From: Sulfobacillus acidophilus
GTDB lineage: Bacteria; Bacillota; Sulfobacillia; Sulfobacillales; Sulfobacillaceae
Direction: 5' to 3'
Length of the DNA: 46,380 nucleotides
NCBI GenBank assembly: GCA_003023745.1
Contig: PXYV01000055.1
Location: 1-46,380, forward strand
Every line of letters starts with the position of its first letter. Within the stretch, counting starts at the first letter, position 1. Below are positions 7,907 to 16,362 of this stretch, piece by piece. Position numbers and translations under genes: made by a program. The notes beneath the pieces were generated by a model, which saw only the letters and a program-made list of their open reading frames with translations, searched no databases and had not been told where the DNA came from.

Positions 7907-8347
7907 GTGGCTTGCAAGTGGCGCACGAGCCACATCCGTCGCTACCGAAATCTTTGCATCAGCGGCATTTCTCGACAGAGGCATGCGCCTGTCCGAAGTG
8001 TCTCAACGGGACTTGCCACCCGCACCCAAGAAGGCTTTTCTCCTCACACGATTCCGGCCTATCGCTTGCAACACCAGATCCGCATTCGTGAGGTCGGAGA
8101 CTTAAGTCTGGCCGCAGTGACAATGGACCTTTTGCGCACCCATCTGACGCATCATGGTTATCTTCAGTCGTCGAGCTTGGGCCACAAAATCCAGGCCATC
8201 AAAGGCCTGTTCCGCTGGGCGGAAGACGAAGGGATTTGTGCCCCTAAGTTAAAAGAGCTGAAATTGGGCCAACGGGTACCGAAGGCTCTGACGATGGAGA
8301 AGTTGGAATGGCTACGCGACGCTTGTCGCACCACGCCATCCTCCTAA
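7907..8347 (+). pseudogene. Tyrosine recombinase (phage-type integrase) N-terminal stump
   Basis: The stretch TQEGFSPHTIPAYRL, then LSSLGHKIQAIKGLFRWAEDEG-like sequence, then LKLGQRVPKALTMEKLEWL is the core-binding (SAM-like) domain of tyrosine recombinases, ending at the ALT.EEL hinge before the catalytic domain. The frame stops at 8347, so the R..H.R..Y catalytic domain is missing. The first 35 codons do not look like integrase, and the true start is probably gone. It lies directly after the decayed toxin-antitoxin copy and may be a relic of the event that brought the module in. Confidence 0.7.
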
Positions 8348-8530
8348 CGCCATGCGAAGCCCGCGACATGCACGGGTACGGGCAAAAGTCACTACGCGTG
8401 CTAATCAGCGGTATTCGGGGGCGTTAGCGCAGTAGCATCTGCGTCATCGTTGAGAGTGACCCGCCGTCGTCGGCGGATTCCAACCCACGGAAGGGTAGCA
8501 TGGATCAAACCCGGACCGTGTCTTCCAACC

Positions 8531-8659
8531 TCAGCGAAGTAGCCGACGAAGGCCGTTTGGACTCAACAAGGCAAAATTTCCAACCCCAGACTGCACATAG
8601 CCCGGTGTATCGACGAGCTCCCTGACCTCGTCGTGTTTGATGGTCAATTCAGCCCGCAT
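8531..8659 (-). CDS. Possible 42-residue small protein downstream of the acetyltransferase
   Basis: An ATG at 8659 follows a GAGGG motif and lies 8 nt after the acetyltransferase stop. The frame encodes about 42 residues beginning MRAELTIKHDEVREL and including GVGNFALLSPNGLRRL. I recognise no family. It could be the tail of that transcript or chance. The rest of 8348-8530 shows nothing beyond a short GTCGTCGGC dyad. Confidence 0.2.
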   Translation of the reverse strand: MRAELTIKHDEVRELVDTPGYVQSGVGNFALLSPNGLRRLLR

Positions 8660-8666
8660 CAGACCC

Positions 8667-9164
8667 TCAATCCTTTGACAACAGCTTTTCCATGGCCATG
8701 ACATCCACAAATTGACCGTCTAAAATACCTTGTTGAAAAAAGGTTCCCACCGTGCGATATCCCTGCTTTCGATAAAGCCGCTGACCCGCCTCGTTAAAAG
8801 GGAAGGTAAAAAGAACAATTTTATAAAATCCTTGAGCTTGCGCTACTGGTTCGATGGCTTTTAACAGGGCGCTGCCGACACCCCGACCGCGCCACCGACG
8901 CCCAACATAGACCGATAAATCCGCCACTCCGGCATAAGCACAACGGGAAGAATAGGGATTCAAGGATACCCACCCTACCACACCATCACCGGCCATGTCG
9001 GCGACGAGAACACGATAGCGTTGTTGATGAACTGAGAACCACGCTTCAATATAATCCTGATCCTTGGGCTCCTCTTCCAAAGTCGCAATGCGATCTACGA
9101 TACCTTCGTTATAGATGGCTAAAATTGCTTCAAGATCCGTTGCTTCAGCTGGGCGAACCACCAT
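8667..9164 (-). CDS. GNAT-family N-acetyltransferase, phosphinothricin-acetyltransferase-like
   Basis: A 165-residue acetyltransferase. It has the order typical of the PAT/YwnH group: RPAEATDLEAILAIYNEGI at the start, RYRVLVAD near 48, GWVSLNPYSSRCAYAGVADLSVYV at about 62-85, the acetyl-CoA loop RGRGVGSALLKA (about 90-101), and LFTFPFNEAGQRLYRKQGYRTVG at about 117-139. It would transfer acetyl from acetyl-CoA to the amino group of a small molecule; the substrate is unknown. The start at ATG 9164 has GGAGAGGG upstream. A longer in-frame reading to 9215 adds residues not seen in the family. Confidence 0.85.
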   Translation of the reverse strand: MVVRPAEATDLEAILAIYNEGIVDRIATLEEEPKDQDYIEAWFSVHQQRYRVLVADMAGDGVVGWVSLNPYSSRCAYAGVADLSVYVGRRWRGRGVGSALLKAIEPVAQAQGFYKIVLFTFPFNEAGQRLYRKQGYRTVGTFFQQGILDGQFVDVMAMEKLLSKD

Positions 9165-9427
9165 ATCCTGCACCCTCTCCACAATAATCAAAGTGAAGGA
9201 ACGTTTCGCTGCCATAGGACGCCAAATCGGTCGGCGCTATTTTTCACAAAAAGAAACTTCTCAAATTCCCTTTTGGTGCCATGGCATCCGCCGAATCAAA
9301 CGGCCCTCACCTCGAAAAATCCATCAACTGCCGTGGCGTCGATTTCCCTTCCTCGACTATACCAAATTCTACGGATGTCTCACCCCGGCGCCATCGCCCG
9401 ACTCTAAAGATCGCCTCCATCTTTTGC

Positions 9428-9475
9428 TTGACACCTATATAACGATATATTATTGTATATGCAAGACAGTTGCAT
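9428..9475 (+). promoter_or_regulatory. Promoter and dyad ahead of the NicO-like transporter
   Basis: A perfect TTGACA at 9428-9433 is followed after 17 bp by TATTGT (9451-9456). Immediately after comes an inverted repeat ATGCAA-N5-TTGCAT at 9459-9475, positioned where a repressor would cover the start of transcription. The transporter start is at 9501, giving a short leader. A metal-responsive repressor is a reasonable guess but none is identified. The region 9165-9427 before it shows nothing recognisable. Confidence 0.5.
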
Positions 9476-9500
9476 TTATAAATGAAAGGACGGGGTAGCC

Positions 9501-10406
9501 ATGGTGAATTTGTGGGATCCACATATCGGTCTCGCCGTGGGTGTGGTCTTGGCTACAGCATTTCTTTTGGGAATGGTCCATGGCATCACACCGGATGAAC
9601 ACACCTGGCCGATTACTTTTAGTTATGCGATTGGCAGCTACTCAACCCGTAAGGGCATCATCGCCGGGCTGACCTTTTCGGCCGCTTTTACGGTGCAGCG
9701 CGCCATCGCCAGCGAGCTCGCATATCTCGCCTTTGATCGCTGGTTTACCATCGGGTCGATCGTAGACTATATCGTATACATCATTGTCGGATCGGTCATG
9801 ATTTGGGCGGCACGCTATATTTTGCGGGGTCAGCACTGGCACTTGTTGGCATTCGGCCACCATAATGCGGATACACCGACGGCGCACGACGTCAAATGGT
9901 GGATGCCCTTAATTCATGGATTCATTGCTGGTTGGGGATTCGGAGCTTTCGCAGTCATCATTTATACGGTCTTGGCGCCGTCTATGCCTTCCGCTTGGGT
10001 GGCCTGGATTCCCGGATTTCTATTTGGGCTAGGCACCACGGCGATTCAGGCGGCAGCGGGTGGACTCTTTGGATGGGTCAGTCGTCACATGAAATTAACC
10101 ACCGAACAAATACGCCAAGTGTCCCTCAAAACGGCGGGCAACACGCTCAACTGGGGTGGTGTCATTTTCGTCCTGGCGGGTATCTTTGGCCTAGCGTTTC
10201 CTCGATTGGCCGGCTTTCAAATCGACACCGGGATCAAAGTGCATAATTTGCACGACTTAGGCATCGCGTTTGTGCTCGTGATGATTACCGTGCTCGTAAT
10301 CGGCGTCGGCACCCTGATCCGTGAAACCCGACGGGCAGGGCGGGAAAACGCCCAAAAACGCGTGCAACAATCAACAGGGACCTCACGCATCGGGTTGATC
10401 CACTGA
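9501..10406 (+). CDS. NicO/HoxN-like metal transporter or related multi-helix membrane protein
   Basis: A 301-residue membrane protein with about seven helices. Near residue 25 it has GMVHGITPDEHTWP, which resembles the metal-selecting H(X)4DH signature of nickel/cobalt permeases (HoxN and NicO/RcnA) but with Glu in place of the usual second Asp. A HHNADTPTAHD loop of His residues at about 117-127 fits metal handling. Helices around 145-165 (HGFIAGWGFGAFAVIIY) and 210-230 complete the bundle. AAAGGA precedes the ATG. Export or import of Ni or Co is inference from the motif; the nearest alternative is a TauE/SafE-like exporter. A strong terminator follows. Confidence 0.55.
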   Translation: MVNLWDPHIGLAVGVVLATAFLLGMVHGITPDEHTWPITFSYAIGSYSTRKGIIAGLTFSAAFTVQRAIASELAYLAFDRWFTIGSIVDYIVYIIVGSVMIWAARYILRGQHWHLLAFGHHNADTPTAHDVKWWMPLIHGFIAGWGFGAFAVIIYTVLAPSMPSAWVAWIPGFLFGLGTTAIQAAAGGLFGWVSRHMKLTTEQIRQVSLKTAGNTLNWGGVIFVLAGIFGLAFPRLAGFQIDTGIKVHNLHDLGIAFVLVMITVLVIGVGTLIRETRRAGRENAQKRVQQSTGTSRIGLIH

Positions 10407-10455
10407 GGTCGCAGAATACGGCTGGACCGTATCTAGACATTACCACCCTGGGAAA

Positions 10456-10494
10456 GGGAGTCGACTCCAGACCTGGAGTCAGCTCCCTTTTTTT
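10456..10494 (+). terminator. Rho-independent terminator after the NicO-like gene
   Basis: GGGAG-N3-ACTCC and its partner GGAGT-N3-CTCCC form a long stem with a small internal loop, followed by seven T residues (10488-10494). It ends the transporter transcript and lies about 20 bp before the stop of the convergent ABC gene, so it may also serve that operon from the other side. Confidence 0.85.
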
Positions 10495-10515
10495 CAACAA
10501 ACGCGTCGGGCGCGA

Positions 10516-12441
10516 TCACACCACAACTTCCGGTTCCACTTGCGGACCGGCAAATTGACTGTTGTACAAATCCGTGTAAAACCCGTTATCTTTCAATAGT
10601 GTCTCATGGGTACCCTGCTCAATAATGCGCCCATGGTTCATCACCAAAATCAAATCGGCGTCCCGAACCGTAGACAAGCGGTGGGCGATCACGAAACTGG
10701 TGCGCCCGCGCATCAAGTTCTTCATCGCTGCCTGGATCACCACTTCGGTTCGGGTATCGACGCTGCTGGTCGCCTCATCCAGGATTAAGATGGCGGGATC
10801 CGCCAAAATCGCCCGAGCAGTTGTCAATAACTGACGCTGGCCCTGAGAAATGTTCGACGCCTCTTCATTAAGTTCGGTCTCGTAGCCTTGCGGCAAGGTG
10901 CGAATAAAGTGATCGGCGTGGGCCGCTTTAGCAGCACTGACGACCTCGTCAAAGCTGGCGTTTTCCCGACCGTAGGCGATGTTTTCACCAATCGTCCCAT
11001 GAAACAGCCAGGTATCCTGCAAGACCATCCCGAAGATGCGGCGCAAGTTGCTGCGGCTTAAGCTAGCAATATTGACGCCATCCACCAAAATTTGGCCCTC
11101 ATTCACATCGTAAAACCGCATGAGAAGGTTGACCAAGGTGGTTTTACCTGCCCCTGTCGGCCCGACAATCGCGACCAATTGGCCGGATTTTACGTGAATG
11201 TTCAGGCCTTCAATGAGCGGATGACCCGGATCGTAACTAAACGAGACATGGTCGAAATCAACCAAGCCCTGCGGATTGGCAATGGTGACCGAGTCCGTCA
11301 ATTCATCCGATTCTTCCGGCACATCCAGAATTTCAAACACCCGTTCCGACGAGGCTAGCGCCGACTGAATGGTGTTGGAGATGCTGGACAGTTGCGTAAT
11401 CGGCTGCGTAAACTGGCGAGCATACTGGATAAAGGCTTGAATGTCGCCAATTTGAATAGCGCCGCGGGTCACCAAAATCCCGCCGATGACACTTACCAAC
11501 ACATAGCCAAAGTTGCCGATCACATTCATCAGGGGCATGATGATGCCCGTAACAAACTGTGCTTTCCAGGTGGACTCGTACAGCCGCTCGTTGATTTCTT
11601 CAAATTGCGCAATCGATTTTCGCTCTCGCCCAAACGCCTTCACAATCGGATGACCCGTGTACATTTCTTCCACATGACCATTTAATTCGCCCAATCGACG
11701 CTGCCGTTGCAGGAAATATCGCTGCGAGCGCGTAGCGATGCCCTTGGTCACGACAAAGCTGAGCGGTAGCGTGAGGGCGATCACGACGGTCATGAGCCAA
11801 CTAATCGTCAGCATCATGATGACCACGCCGATGAACGTTACGACCGCTGTAATCATCTGCGTTAAGCTCTGCTGCAGCGTACTGCTAATATTGTCAAAAT
11901 CATTGACAAACCGGCTTAAAATCTCGCCGTGCGGATGCGTGTCAAAGAAATTGACCGGTAACCGGGTTAATTTGTCCATCACCTCTTGTCGAATCGTATA
12001 GACGGTGCGTTGCGCGACACCGGCCATAATATATTGCTGTACCCAGCTGAAGATGGCGCTAAATACATATAAAAACGCCAGCACTCCCAATAAATGCAAA
12101 ACCAAATGAAAATCCACGCCACCGCCCGGGACATGGTGTACTTTCTTCATAAACCCGGTAAAGATATCCGTCGTCACGTTGCCCAGAATTTTGGGACTCA
12201 AGATGCTAAATACGGTACTCAAGATGGCGGCCACGACCACAACGGACAGCAAGAAGAGGCGCGGGCGAAAGTATGACAACAGCCGAATCGCCGTGTTTTT
12301 AGCATTCTTAGGTTTTTCCACGGGCATGGCCAGTCCCATGGGACCACCGCCGCCACCCCATCCTCCGCGTCCGCCCCCGGGGAACATCGGACGCTGTCCG
12401 GGACTTCTAGAACTTGGACTATTCTGCTGCTCTTGACTCAT
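10516..12441 (-). CDS. ABC exporter half-transporter with canonical catalytic Glu (TM288/LmrD-like)
   Basis: A 641-residue fused permease-ATPase. Residues 1-45 form a Gly/Pro/Ser-rich tail (GGGRGGWGGGGG) not seen in most relatives. Six membrane helices follow at about 55-340, then the nucleotide-binding domain: Walker A GPTGAGKTTLVNLL, Q-loop VLQDTWLFHGT, signature NISQGQRQLLTTA, Walker B plus catalytic Glu LILDEATSSVD, and switch IAHRLSTV. The SQGQ signature with an intact Glu matches the second chain of heterodimeric exporters such as TM287/288, LmrCD and BmrCD. Such pumps expel lipophilic drugs or lipids. Its start overlaps the partner gene by 4 bp, so the two are co-translated. Confidence 0.9.
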   Translation of the reverse strand: MSQEQQNSPSSRSPGQRPMFPGGGRGGWGGGGGPMGLAMPVEKPKNAKNTAIRLLSYFRPRLFLLSVVVVAAILSTVFSILSPKILGNVTTDIFTGFMKKVHHVPGGGVDFHLVLHLLGVLAFLYVFSAIFSWVQQYIMAGVAQRTVYTIRQEVMDKLTRLPVNFFDTHPHGEILSRFVNDFDNISSTLQQSLTQMITAVVTFIGVVIMMLTISWLMTVVIALTLPLSFVVTKGIATRSQRYFLQRQRRLGELNGHVEEMYTGHPIVKAFGRERKSIAQFEEINERLYESTWKAQFVTGIIMPLMNVIGNFGYVLVSVIGGILVTRGAIQIGDIQAFIQYARQFTQPITQLSSISNTIQSALASSERVFEILDVPEESDELTDSVTIANPQGLVDFDHVSFSYDPGHPLIEGLNIHVKSGQLVAIVGPTGAGKTTLVNLLMRFYDVNEGQILVDGVNIASLSRSNLRRIFGMVLQDTWLFHGTIGENIAYGRENASFDEVVSAAKAAHADHFIRTLPQGYETELNEEASNISQGQRQLLTTARAILADPAILILDEATSSVDTRTEVVIQAAMKNLMRGRTSFVIAHRLSTVRDADLILVMNHGRIIEQGTHETLLKDNGFYTDLYNSQFAGPQVEPEVVV

Positions 12442-14165
12442 GCGATTTCCTCCGGCGAGAGTTGCGATGACACAATTTCCTGGTACAGTGGGCAGGTTTG
12501 CAAGAGTTCGTGGTGGCTGCCCACCCCAACCAGTTGTCCTTCGTCTAACACCACAATGCGGTCGGCATCGATGACGGTACTGACTCGCTGTGCCACAATG
12601 AGCACGGTCGCCTGGGCAATCTCATGGCGCAAGGCCGCCCGCAGCTGGGCATCAGTTTTATAATCCAGTGCCGAAAAACTGTCGTCAAAGAGATAAATCT
12701 CGGGGCGTTTGACTAAGGCCCGAGCAATCGCCAAGCGCTGTTTTTGCCCCCCCGAAAGATTCACGCCGCCTTGCGAGATGACAGACTCAAATTGTGACGG
12801 CATCTCGCGAATAAATTCGGTGGCCTGAGCAATCTCCGCGGCCCGCTGCACCAGGTCGTCACTCGCCTCGTCGTTGCCGTAGCGGATATTCTCACTGATG
12901 GTCCCTGTGAATAAGATGGCACGTTGCGGCACATAGCCGATCTTTGCGCGCAAGGTGGCCTGGCTCATCTGTCGCACATCCACCCCATCAATGAGAATAC
13001 TGCCGTCCGTGACGTCATAAAAACGCGGAACCAAATTCAGCAACGTCGACTTGCCAGCACCGGTCCCACCGATAATGGCGGTAATCTCACCGGCCCGGGC
13101 GGTAAAGGAAATGTCCGAAATGGCAGGTTCCTCCGCGCCGGGATAGTTAAAGGTGACATGGCGAAATTCGATTTGACCTTGAGCACCGTCCGGCTCCTGA
13201 GGTTCAGTCGGATCCGTGATTTCCGGATCCATGGAGAGCACTTGATTAATGCGCAAGGCTGAGGCCTGACCGCGGGGAATCATAAAAGACATCATGGACA
13301 CCATCATTACGGCGAACATAATTTGCATCACATACTGGATAAATGCCATCAATTTGCCAATTTCGAGCGTGCCATTATTGATTTGAATGCCGCCGAACCA
13401 GACAATCGCCAACGTCGACAGATTCATGATCAACATGACCATCGGCATCATGATCGCCATTAATTGAAAGACCTGAACCGACGTATCCGTCAGATCCAAA
13501 TTGGCCGCATCAAAACGGTTCACTTCATAGGCGGTGCGATTAAAGGAACGCACGACCCGCACACCCGTCAGATTCTCGCGCAAGACGCGGTTAATGCGGT
13601 CCACCTTTTGCTGCATGGTGCGAAACAACGACAAGCCATTGCCCATGACGAGATATATGCCAATCCCCAAAACTGGAATCGCCACCACAATCACGGGCGC
13701 CAGCCGGGCATCGGTGTAAAGGGCCAAGATGATGCCGCCCAGCGCCGTCAAAGGCGCCATCACCATCATGCGCAGGATCATGTTCATAAGCTGTTGCACC
13801 TGCATCACATCATTAGTGGTCCGCACAATCAGTGAGGACGTGCCCACCTGATCAAATTCATGCAAGGTAAAGTTCTCCACGTGCTGAAACAGCCGGCTGC
13901 GAATTAATTGGCCAAATCCCGCGGTTGCCTTGGAGCCATACCAACTGGCAAGCACCGCGGTCACCCCGCCCAATATGGTCACCAACAACATAAACCCGCC
14001 GACTTCCACAATGTAGCGAATGTTGCCCTTGATCACGCCCAAGTCCACGATGTTGGACATCAAATTGGGTAGGTACAAGGTCGACATGACCTGCAAAAAT
14101 GTCAGCACCACCACGAGCACGACATAGGTGCGGTACGGACGAAGAAACGACATGAGTTTGAGCAT
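12438..14165 (-). CDS. ABC exporter half-transporter with degenerate catalytic site (TM287/LmrC-like)
   Basis: A 575-residue permease-ATPase and first gene of the pair. The start is ATG 14165 (MLKLMSFLRPY), preceded by GGGAGGGG; the longer open frame upstream is non-coding in character. The nucleotide-binding domain shows Walker A GGTGAGKSTLLNL, Q-loop VPQRAILFTGT, a canonical signature NLSGGQKQRLAIA and Walker B LFDDSFSALD, where Asp replaces the catalytic Glu. The switch motif is VAQRVSTV, with Gln in place of the usual His. An Asp-for-Glu swap in one chain and an altered signature in the other is the hallmark of asymmetric heterodimers with one weak ATP site. The substrate is not deducible. 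Confidence 0.9.
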   Translation of the reverse strand: MLKLMSFLRPYRTYVVLVVVLTFLQVMSTLYLPNLMSNIVDLGVIKGNIRYIVEVGGFMLLVTILGGVTAVLASWYGSKATAGFGQLIRSRLFQHVENFTLHEFDQVGTSSLIVRTTNDVMQVQQLMNMILRMMVMAPLTALGGIILALYTDARLAPVIVVAIPVLGIGIYLVMGNGLSLFRTMQQKVDRINRVLRENLTGVRVVRSFNRTAYEVNRFDAANLDLTDTSVQVFQLMAIMMPMVMLIMNLSTLAIVWFGGIQINNGTLEIGKLMAFIQYVMQIMFAVMMVSMMSFMIPRGQASALRINQVLSMDPEITDPTEPQEPDGAQGQIEFRHVTFNYPGAEEPAISDISFTARAGEITAIIGGTGAGKSTLLNLVPRFYDVTDGSILIDGVDVRQMSQATLRAKIGYVPQRAILFTGTISENIRYGNDEASDDLVQRAAEIAQATEFIREMPSQFESVISQGGVNLSGGQKQRLAIARALVKRPEIYLFDDSFSALDYKTDAQLRAALRHEIAQATVLIVAQRVSTVIDADRIVVLDEGQLVGVGSHHELLQTCPLYQEIVSSQLSPEEIA

Positions 14166-14189
14166 TGCACGGCCCCTCCCGATACAGAT

Positions 14190-14195
14190 ATTATA
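14190..14195 (-). promoter_or_regulatory. TATAAT box upstream of the ABC exporter operon
   Basis: A perfect TATAAT on the minus strand lies 25 bp before the ATG at 14165. No good -35 hexamer is present at 17 bp, so activity may depend on an activator. The 340 bp between this operon and the divergent ArsR gene otherwise hold only the ArsR promoter and a minus-strand open stretch (14222-14431) that I do not recognise. Confidence 0.4.
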
Positions 14196-14461
14196 CCGGA
14201 GCGTTAAAGATTTAGATATACTTAACGGTTCGCATAGTCTTGTATCGCAAGAATCTGGGACGGGGTCTTCATCCCCAAGACTTTCACAACCTGCGCCGAG
14301 GCTTTCTTTACCAAAATCGAGAGTGAGCGAGTGTTGGCCTTTACCCATTTGGGTTTCGTTCGCAAAATCCGTTGGCCTCTCCAACCGAGGGTATTTTGGG
14401 TTTGGGAGACCTTCAAAGGCGTTTGGGCCAAACATGCTCCGCGGGGTTGACTCCACGTTCA

Positions 14462-14491
14462 TTGATCGTTATTCTATTTATCACTAGAATA
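14462..14491 (+). promoter_or_regulatory. Promoter with overlapping operator of the ArsR-rhodanese operon
   Basis: TTGATC (14462-14467) and TAGAAT (14485-14490) are separated by exactly 17 bp. A 7-bp inverted repeat, TATTCTA-N6-TAGAATA (14470-14491), has its right arm on the -10 box, an ideal site for autorepression by the ArsR-type regulator encoded 16 bp downstream. The ribosome site CGGAGGA follows at 14493-14499, so the leader is very short. Confidence 0.65.
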
Positions 14492-14506
14492 TCGGAGGAT
14501 AAGCGG

Positions 14507-15184
14507 ATGGATTTTGATCGCGCCTTTAAGGATGCCATTTATGAACAAATTGCTCGAGCAGGGCGCGCCTTAGCGCATCCACGACGGCTGGAACTGTTGG
14601 ACCTTTTGTGTCAAGGACCGATGACGGTGGAAAGTTTAGCCCGCAAGAGCGCCATGTCGATCGGAAATACCTCGCAACACCTGCAACATTTGAAAGACGC
14701 GCACTTGGTGCGCGCCCAAGTCCGGGGTACGACCCGTCTTTATCGACTCAATGATGCTGCTGCCTGTGATCTTTTCCGTAGTCTCCGGAGCTATGCCGAA
14801 CAGCATTATGCCGATATGCACGCGATTACCCAAGCCTTTCTCCACGATCGGGAGGCCTTGGAAGCCATCGATGCCGCCACCTTATCCCGCCGACTGCAGG
14901 AGGACGCCGTAATCCTTTTAGATGTCCGTCCTCCCGAAGAGTTTGCTGCCGGGCACTGGCCCGGGGCCATCTCGATGCCCCTCGAGGATCTGTCGAGCCA
15001 CAGCGTCAATCTGCCCCACGATCGGACTATTGTGGCCTACTGTCGTGGCCCCTATTGCGTGCTGGCTGTGCACGCAGTCGAGATTTTACGCGATCAGGGA
15101 TTCAGCGCGGTACGGTTGACCGAAGGCGTTGCCGACTGGCGAGCGCAGGGCCTTGCGGTGGAAGTCGAGGATCAAACGTCATGA
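14507..15184 (+). CDS. ArsR-family transcriptional regulator fused to a rhodanese domain
   Basis: A 225-residue two-domain protein. Residues 1-95 are a winged helix-turn-helix of the ArsR type (LAHPRRLELLDLLCQGPMTVE, then SIGNTSQHLQHLKDAHLV as recognition region). Residues 125-222 are a rhodanese domain (ILLDVRPPEEFAAGHWPGAISMPL) with active-site loop CRGPYC at 179-184; Cys179 is the expected persulfide carrier and Cys184 could form a disulfide with it. Such fusions are plausible sensors of sulfane sulfur, with the DNA-binding state set by persulfidation; this is inference here. The ATG is set by GGAGGA 7 nt upstream. Its stop overlaps the cysteine desulfurase start (ATGA). It probably represses its own operon through the dyad on the -10 box. 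Confidence 0.9.
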   Translation: MDFDRAFKDAIYEQIARAGRALAHPRRLELLDLLCQGPMTVESLARKSAMSIGNTSQHLQHLKDAHLVRAQVRGTTRLYRLNDAAACDLFRSLRSYAEQHYADMHAITQAFLHDREALEAIDAATLSRRLQEDAVILLDVRPPEEFAAGHWPGAISMPLEDLSSHSVNLPHDRTIVAYCRGPYCVLAVHAVEILRDQGFSAVRLTEGVADWRAQGLAVEVEDQTS

Positions 15185-16356
15185 TCGAGGCGACAAATGC
15201 AGGTTCTGCCCCGATTTATCTCGATTTTAACGCCACCACCCCGGTGGCGACCGAGGTGCTGGCTGCCATGGCACCGTTTTGGCAGACTGACTTTTACAAT
15301 CCGTCCGCCCCATATCCTGCGGCCCACCGGGCCCGTCAGGCCGTGGACGATGCGCGAGTGGCCGTCGCACATCTCCTAAATGTGCCTTCAGAGACCATCG
15401 TGTTTACTAGCGGAGGCACGGAAAGTGATAACTGGGTCATGTGGGCTACCTGGTTCGCACGACAATTGCGCCGCCGACGCATCATCATATCGGCCATCGA
15501 ACATCCGGCGGTGGTGGCCAGCGCGAAAGCCCTTGTCGCCTGGGGCGCCGAGCTTGTCACGATTCCTGTAGATGCCGAGGGCGTCATCCGCTTAGAGGCA
15601 TTGGATGCCGTTTTGACCGAAGAAACGGCGTTAGTCAGTATCATGCTCGCCAACAATGAAATCGGCACCATCCAACCGGTGGCCGAAGTCTCAAAGCGTG
15701 CTCATGCTGTAGGGGCTTGGGTGCACACGGATGCAGCGCAGGCGGTCGGCAAGATCGGGGTGGACGCTTCTCAATTAGGGGTGGACTTTTTGACCGTGGC
15801 GGGGCACAAATTGTACGCCCCGAAGGGGATCGGTGCTCTCTATATCGCCCCGAGTGTCAATCTGCCTCCGCTCTTGGCGGGTGGGGGTCAGGAACAGGGT
15901 TACCGCAGTGGGACCGAATCCGTACCATTGGTGGTGGGCTTAGGAAGGGCGGCGCAGTTGGCGGAAGCGTGGTTGGCATCAGGGGGTGTCATCTCACAGG
16001 CAAAGCTGCGCGATCATCTTGAGCAAAAGTTACGCGAAATCCATCCCCAAGTCCGGGTCTTTGGGTGCCACGCGCCGCGCCTTCCCAACACTTTAGCTTT
16101 TGCCTGTCCGGACTGGACCGGGTCTTCATTGTTAGCGCGGTGTCCCGGCATTCTCGCCGGCACGGGGTCCGCCTGCCATACCGGGCAGGCCGGCTCCCCG
16201 ACGTTGCAAGCCATGGGAGTGCCTGCGTCGGTTGCCCAAGGACTCATCCGACTCAGTCTCGGCCGGGAAACGACCATGGACGAAGTGCACACCGCAGCCG
16301 CATTGCTGGCGCATGCACTGACGTCGTCGGCCGTACCCCCTATCGTAAAGGAGTGA
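15181..16356 (+). CDS. Cysteine desulfurase (NifS/IscS family)
   Basis: A PLP enzyme of 391 residues that takes sulfur from cysteine as an enzyme-bound persulfide. Visible motifs are YLDFNATTPV at the start, FTSGGTESDNWV near 74, HTDAAQAVGK near 181, the PLP lysine in AGHKLYAPKG near 205, GGGQEQGYRSGTES near 237, and the active-site cysteine loop GTGSACHTG near 330. The start overlaps the regulator stop by 4 bp and dsrE follows 6 nt after its stop. In this setting the enzyme may build or drain a persulfide pool shared with rhodanese and DsrE, more than serve Fe-S assembly, since no IscU or SufU is adjacent. That role is inferred from context. Confidence 0.92.
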   Translation: MIEATNAGSAPIYLDFNATTPVATEVLAAMAPFWQTDFYNPSAPYPAAHRARQAVDDARVAVAHLLNVPSETIVFTSGGTESDNWVMWATWFARQLRRRRIIISAIEHPAVVASAKALVAWGAELVTIPVDAEGVIRLEALDAVLTEETALVSIMLANNEIGTIQPVAEVSKRAHAVGAWVHTDAAQAVGKIGVDASQLGVDFLTVAGHKLYAPKGIGALYIAPSVNLPPLLAGGGQEQGYRSGTESVPLVVGLGRAAQLAEAWLASGGVISQAKLRDHLEQKLREIHPQVRVFGCHAPRLPNTLAFACPDWTGSSLLARCPGILAGTGSACHTGQAGSPTLQAMGVPASVAQGLIRLSLGRETTMDEVHTAAALLAHALTSSAVPPIVKE

Positions 16357-16362
16357 TGCCTC

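Noticed and set aside
14222-14431. Minus-strand open frame of 69 codons ending LGMKTPSQILAIQDYANR
   Set aside because: It has a transposase-tail flavour, but no motif is specific enough and no ribosome site is present; it is left as unexplained sequence upstream of the ABC operon.
14166-14462. Upstream extension of the ABC exporter to a start at 14462
   Set aside because: The extension runs through the promoter region, lacks family similarity, and the ATG at 14165 has a strong GGGAGGGG site.
15055-15180. Upstream extension of the cysteine desulfurase to 15055
   Set aside because: That stretch encodes the rhodanese end in another frame; the ATG at 15181 overlapping the previous stop fits family length.
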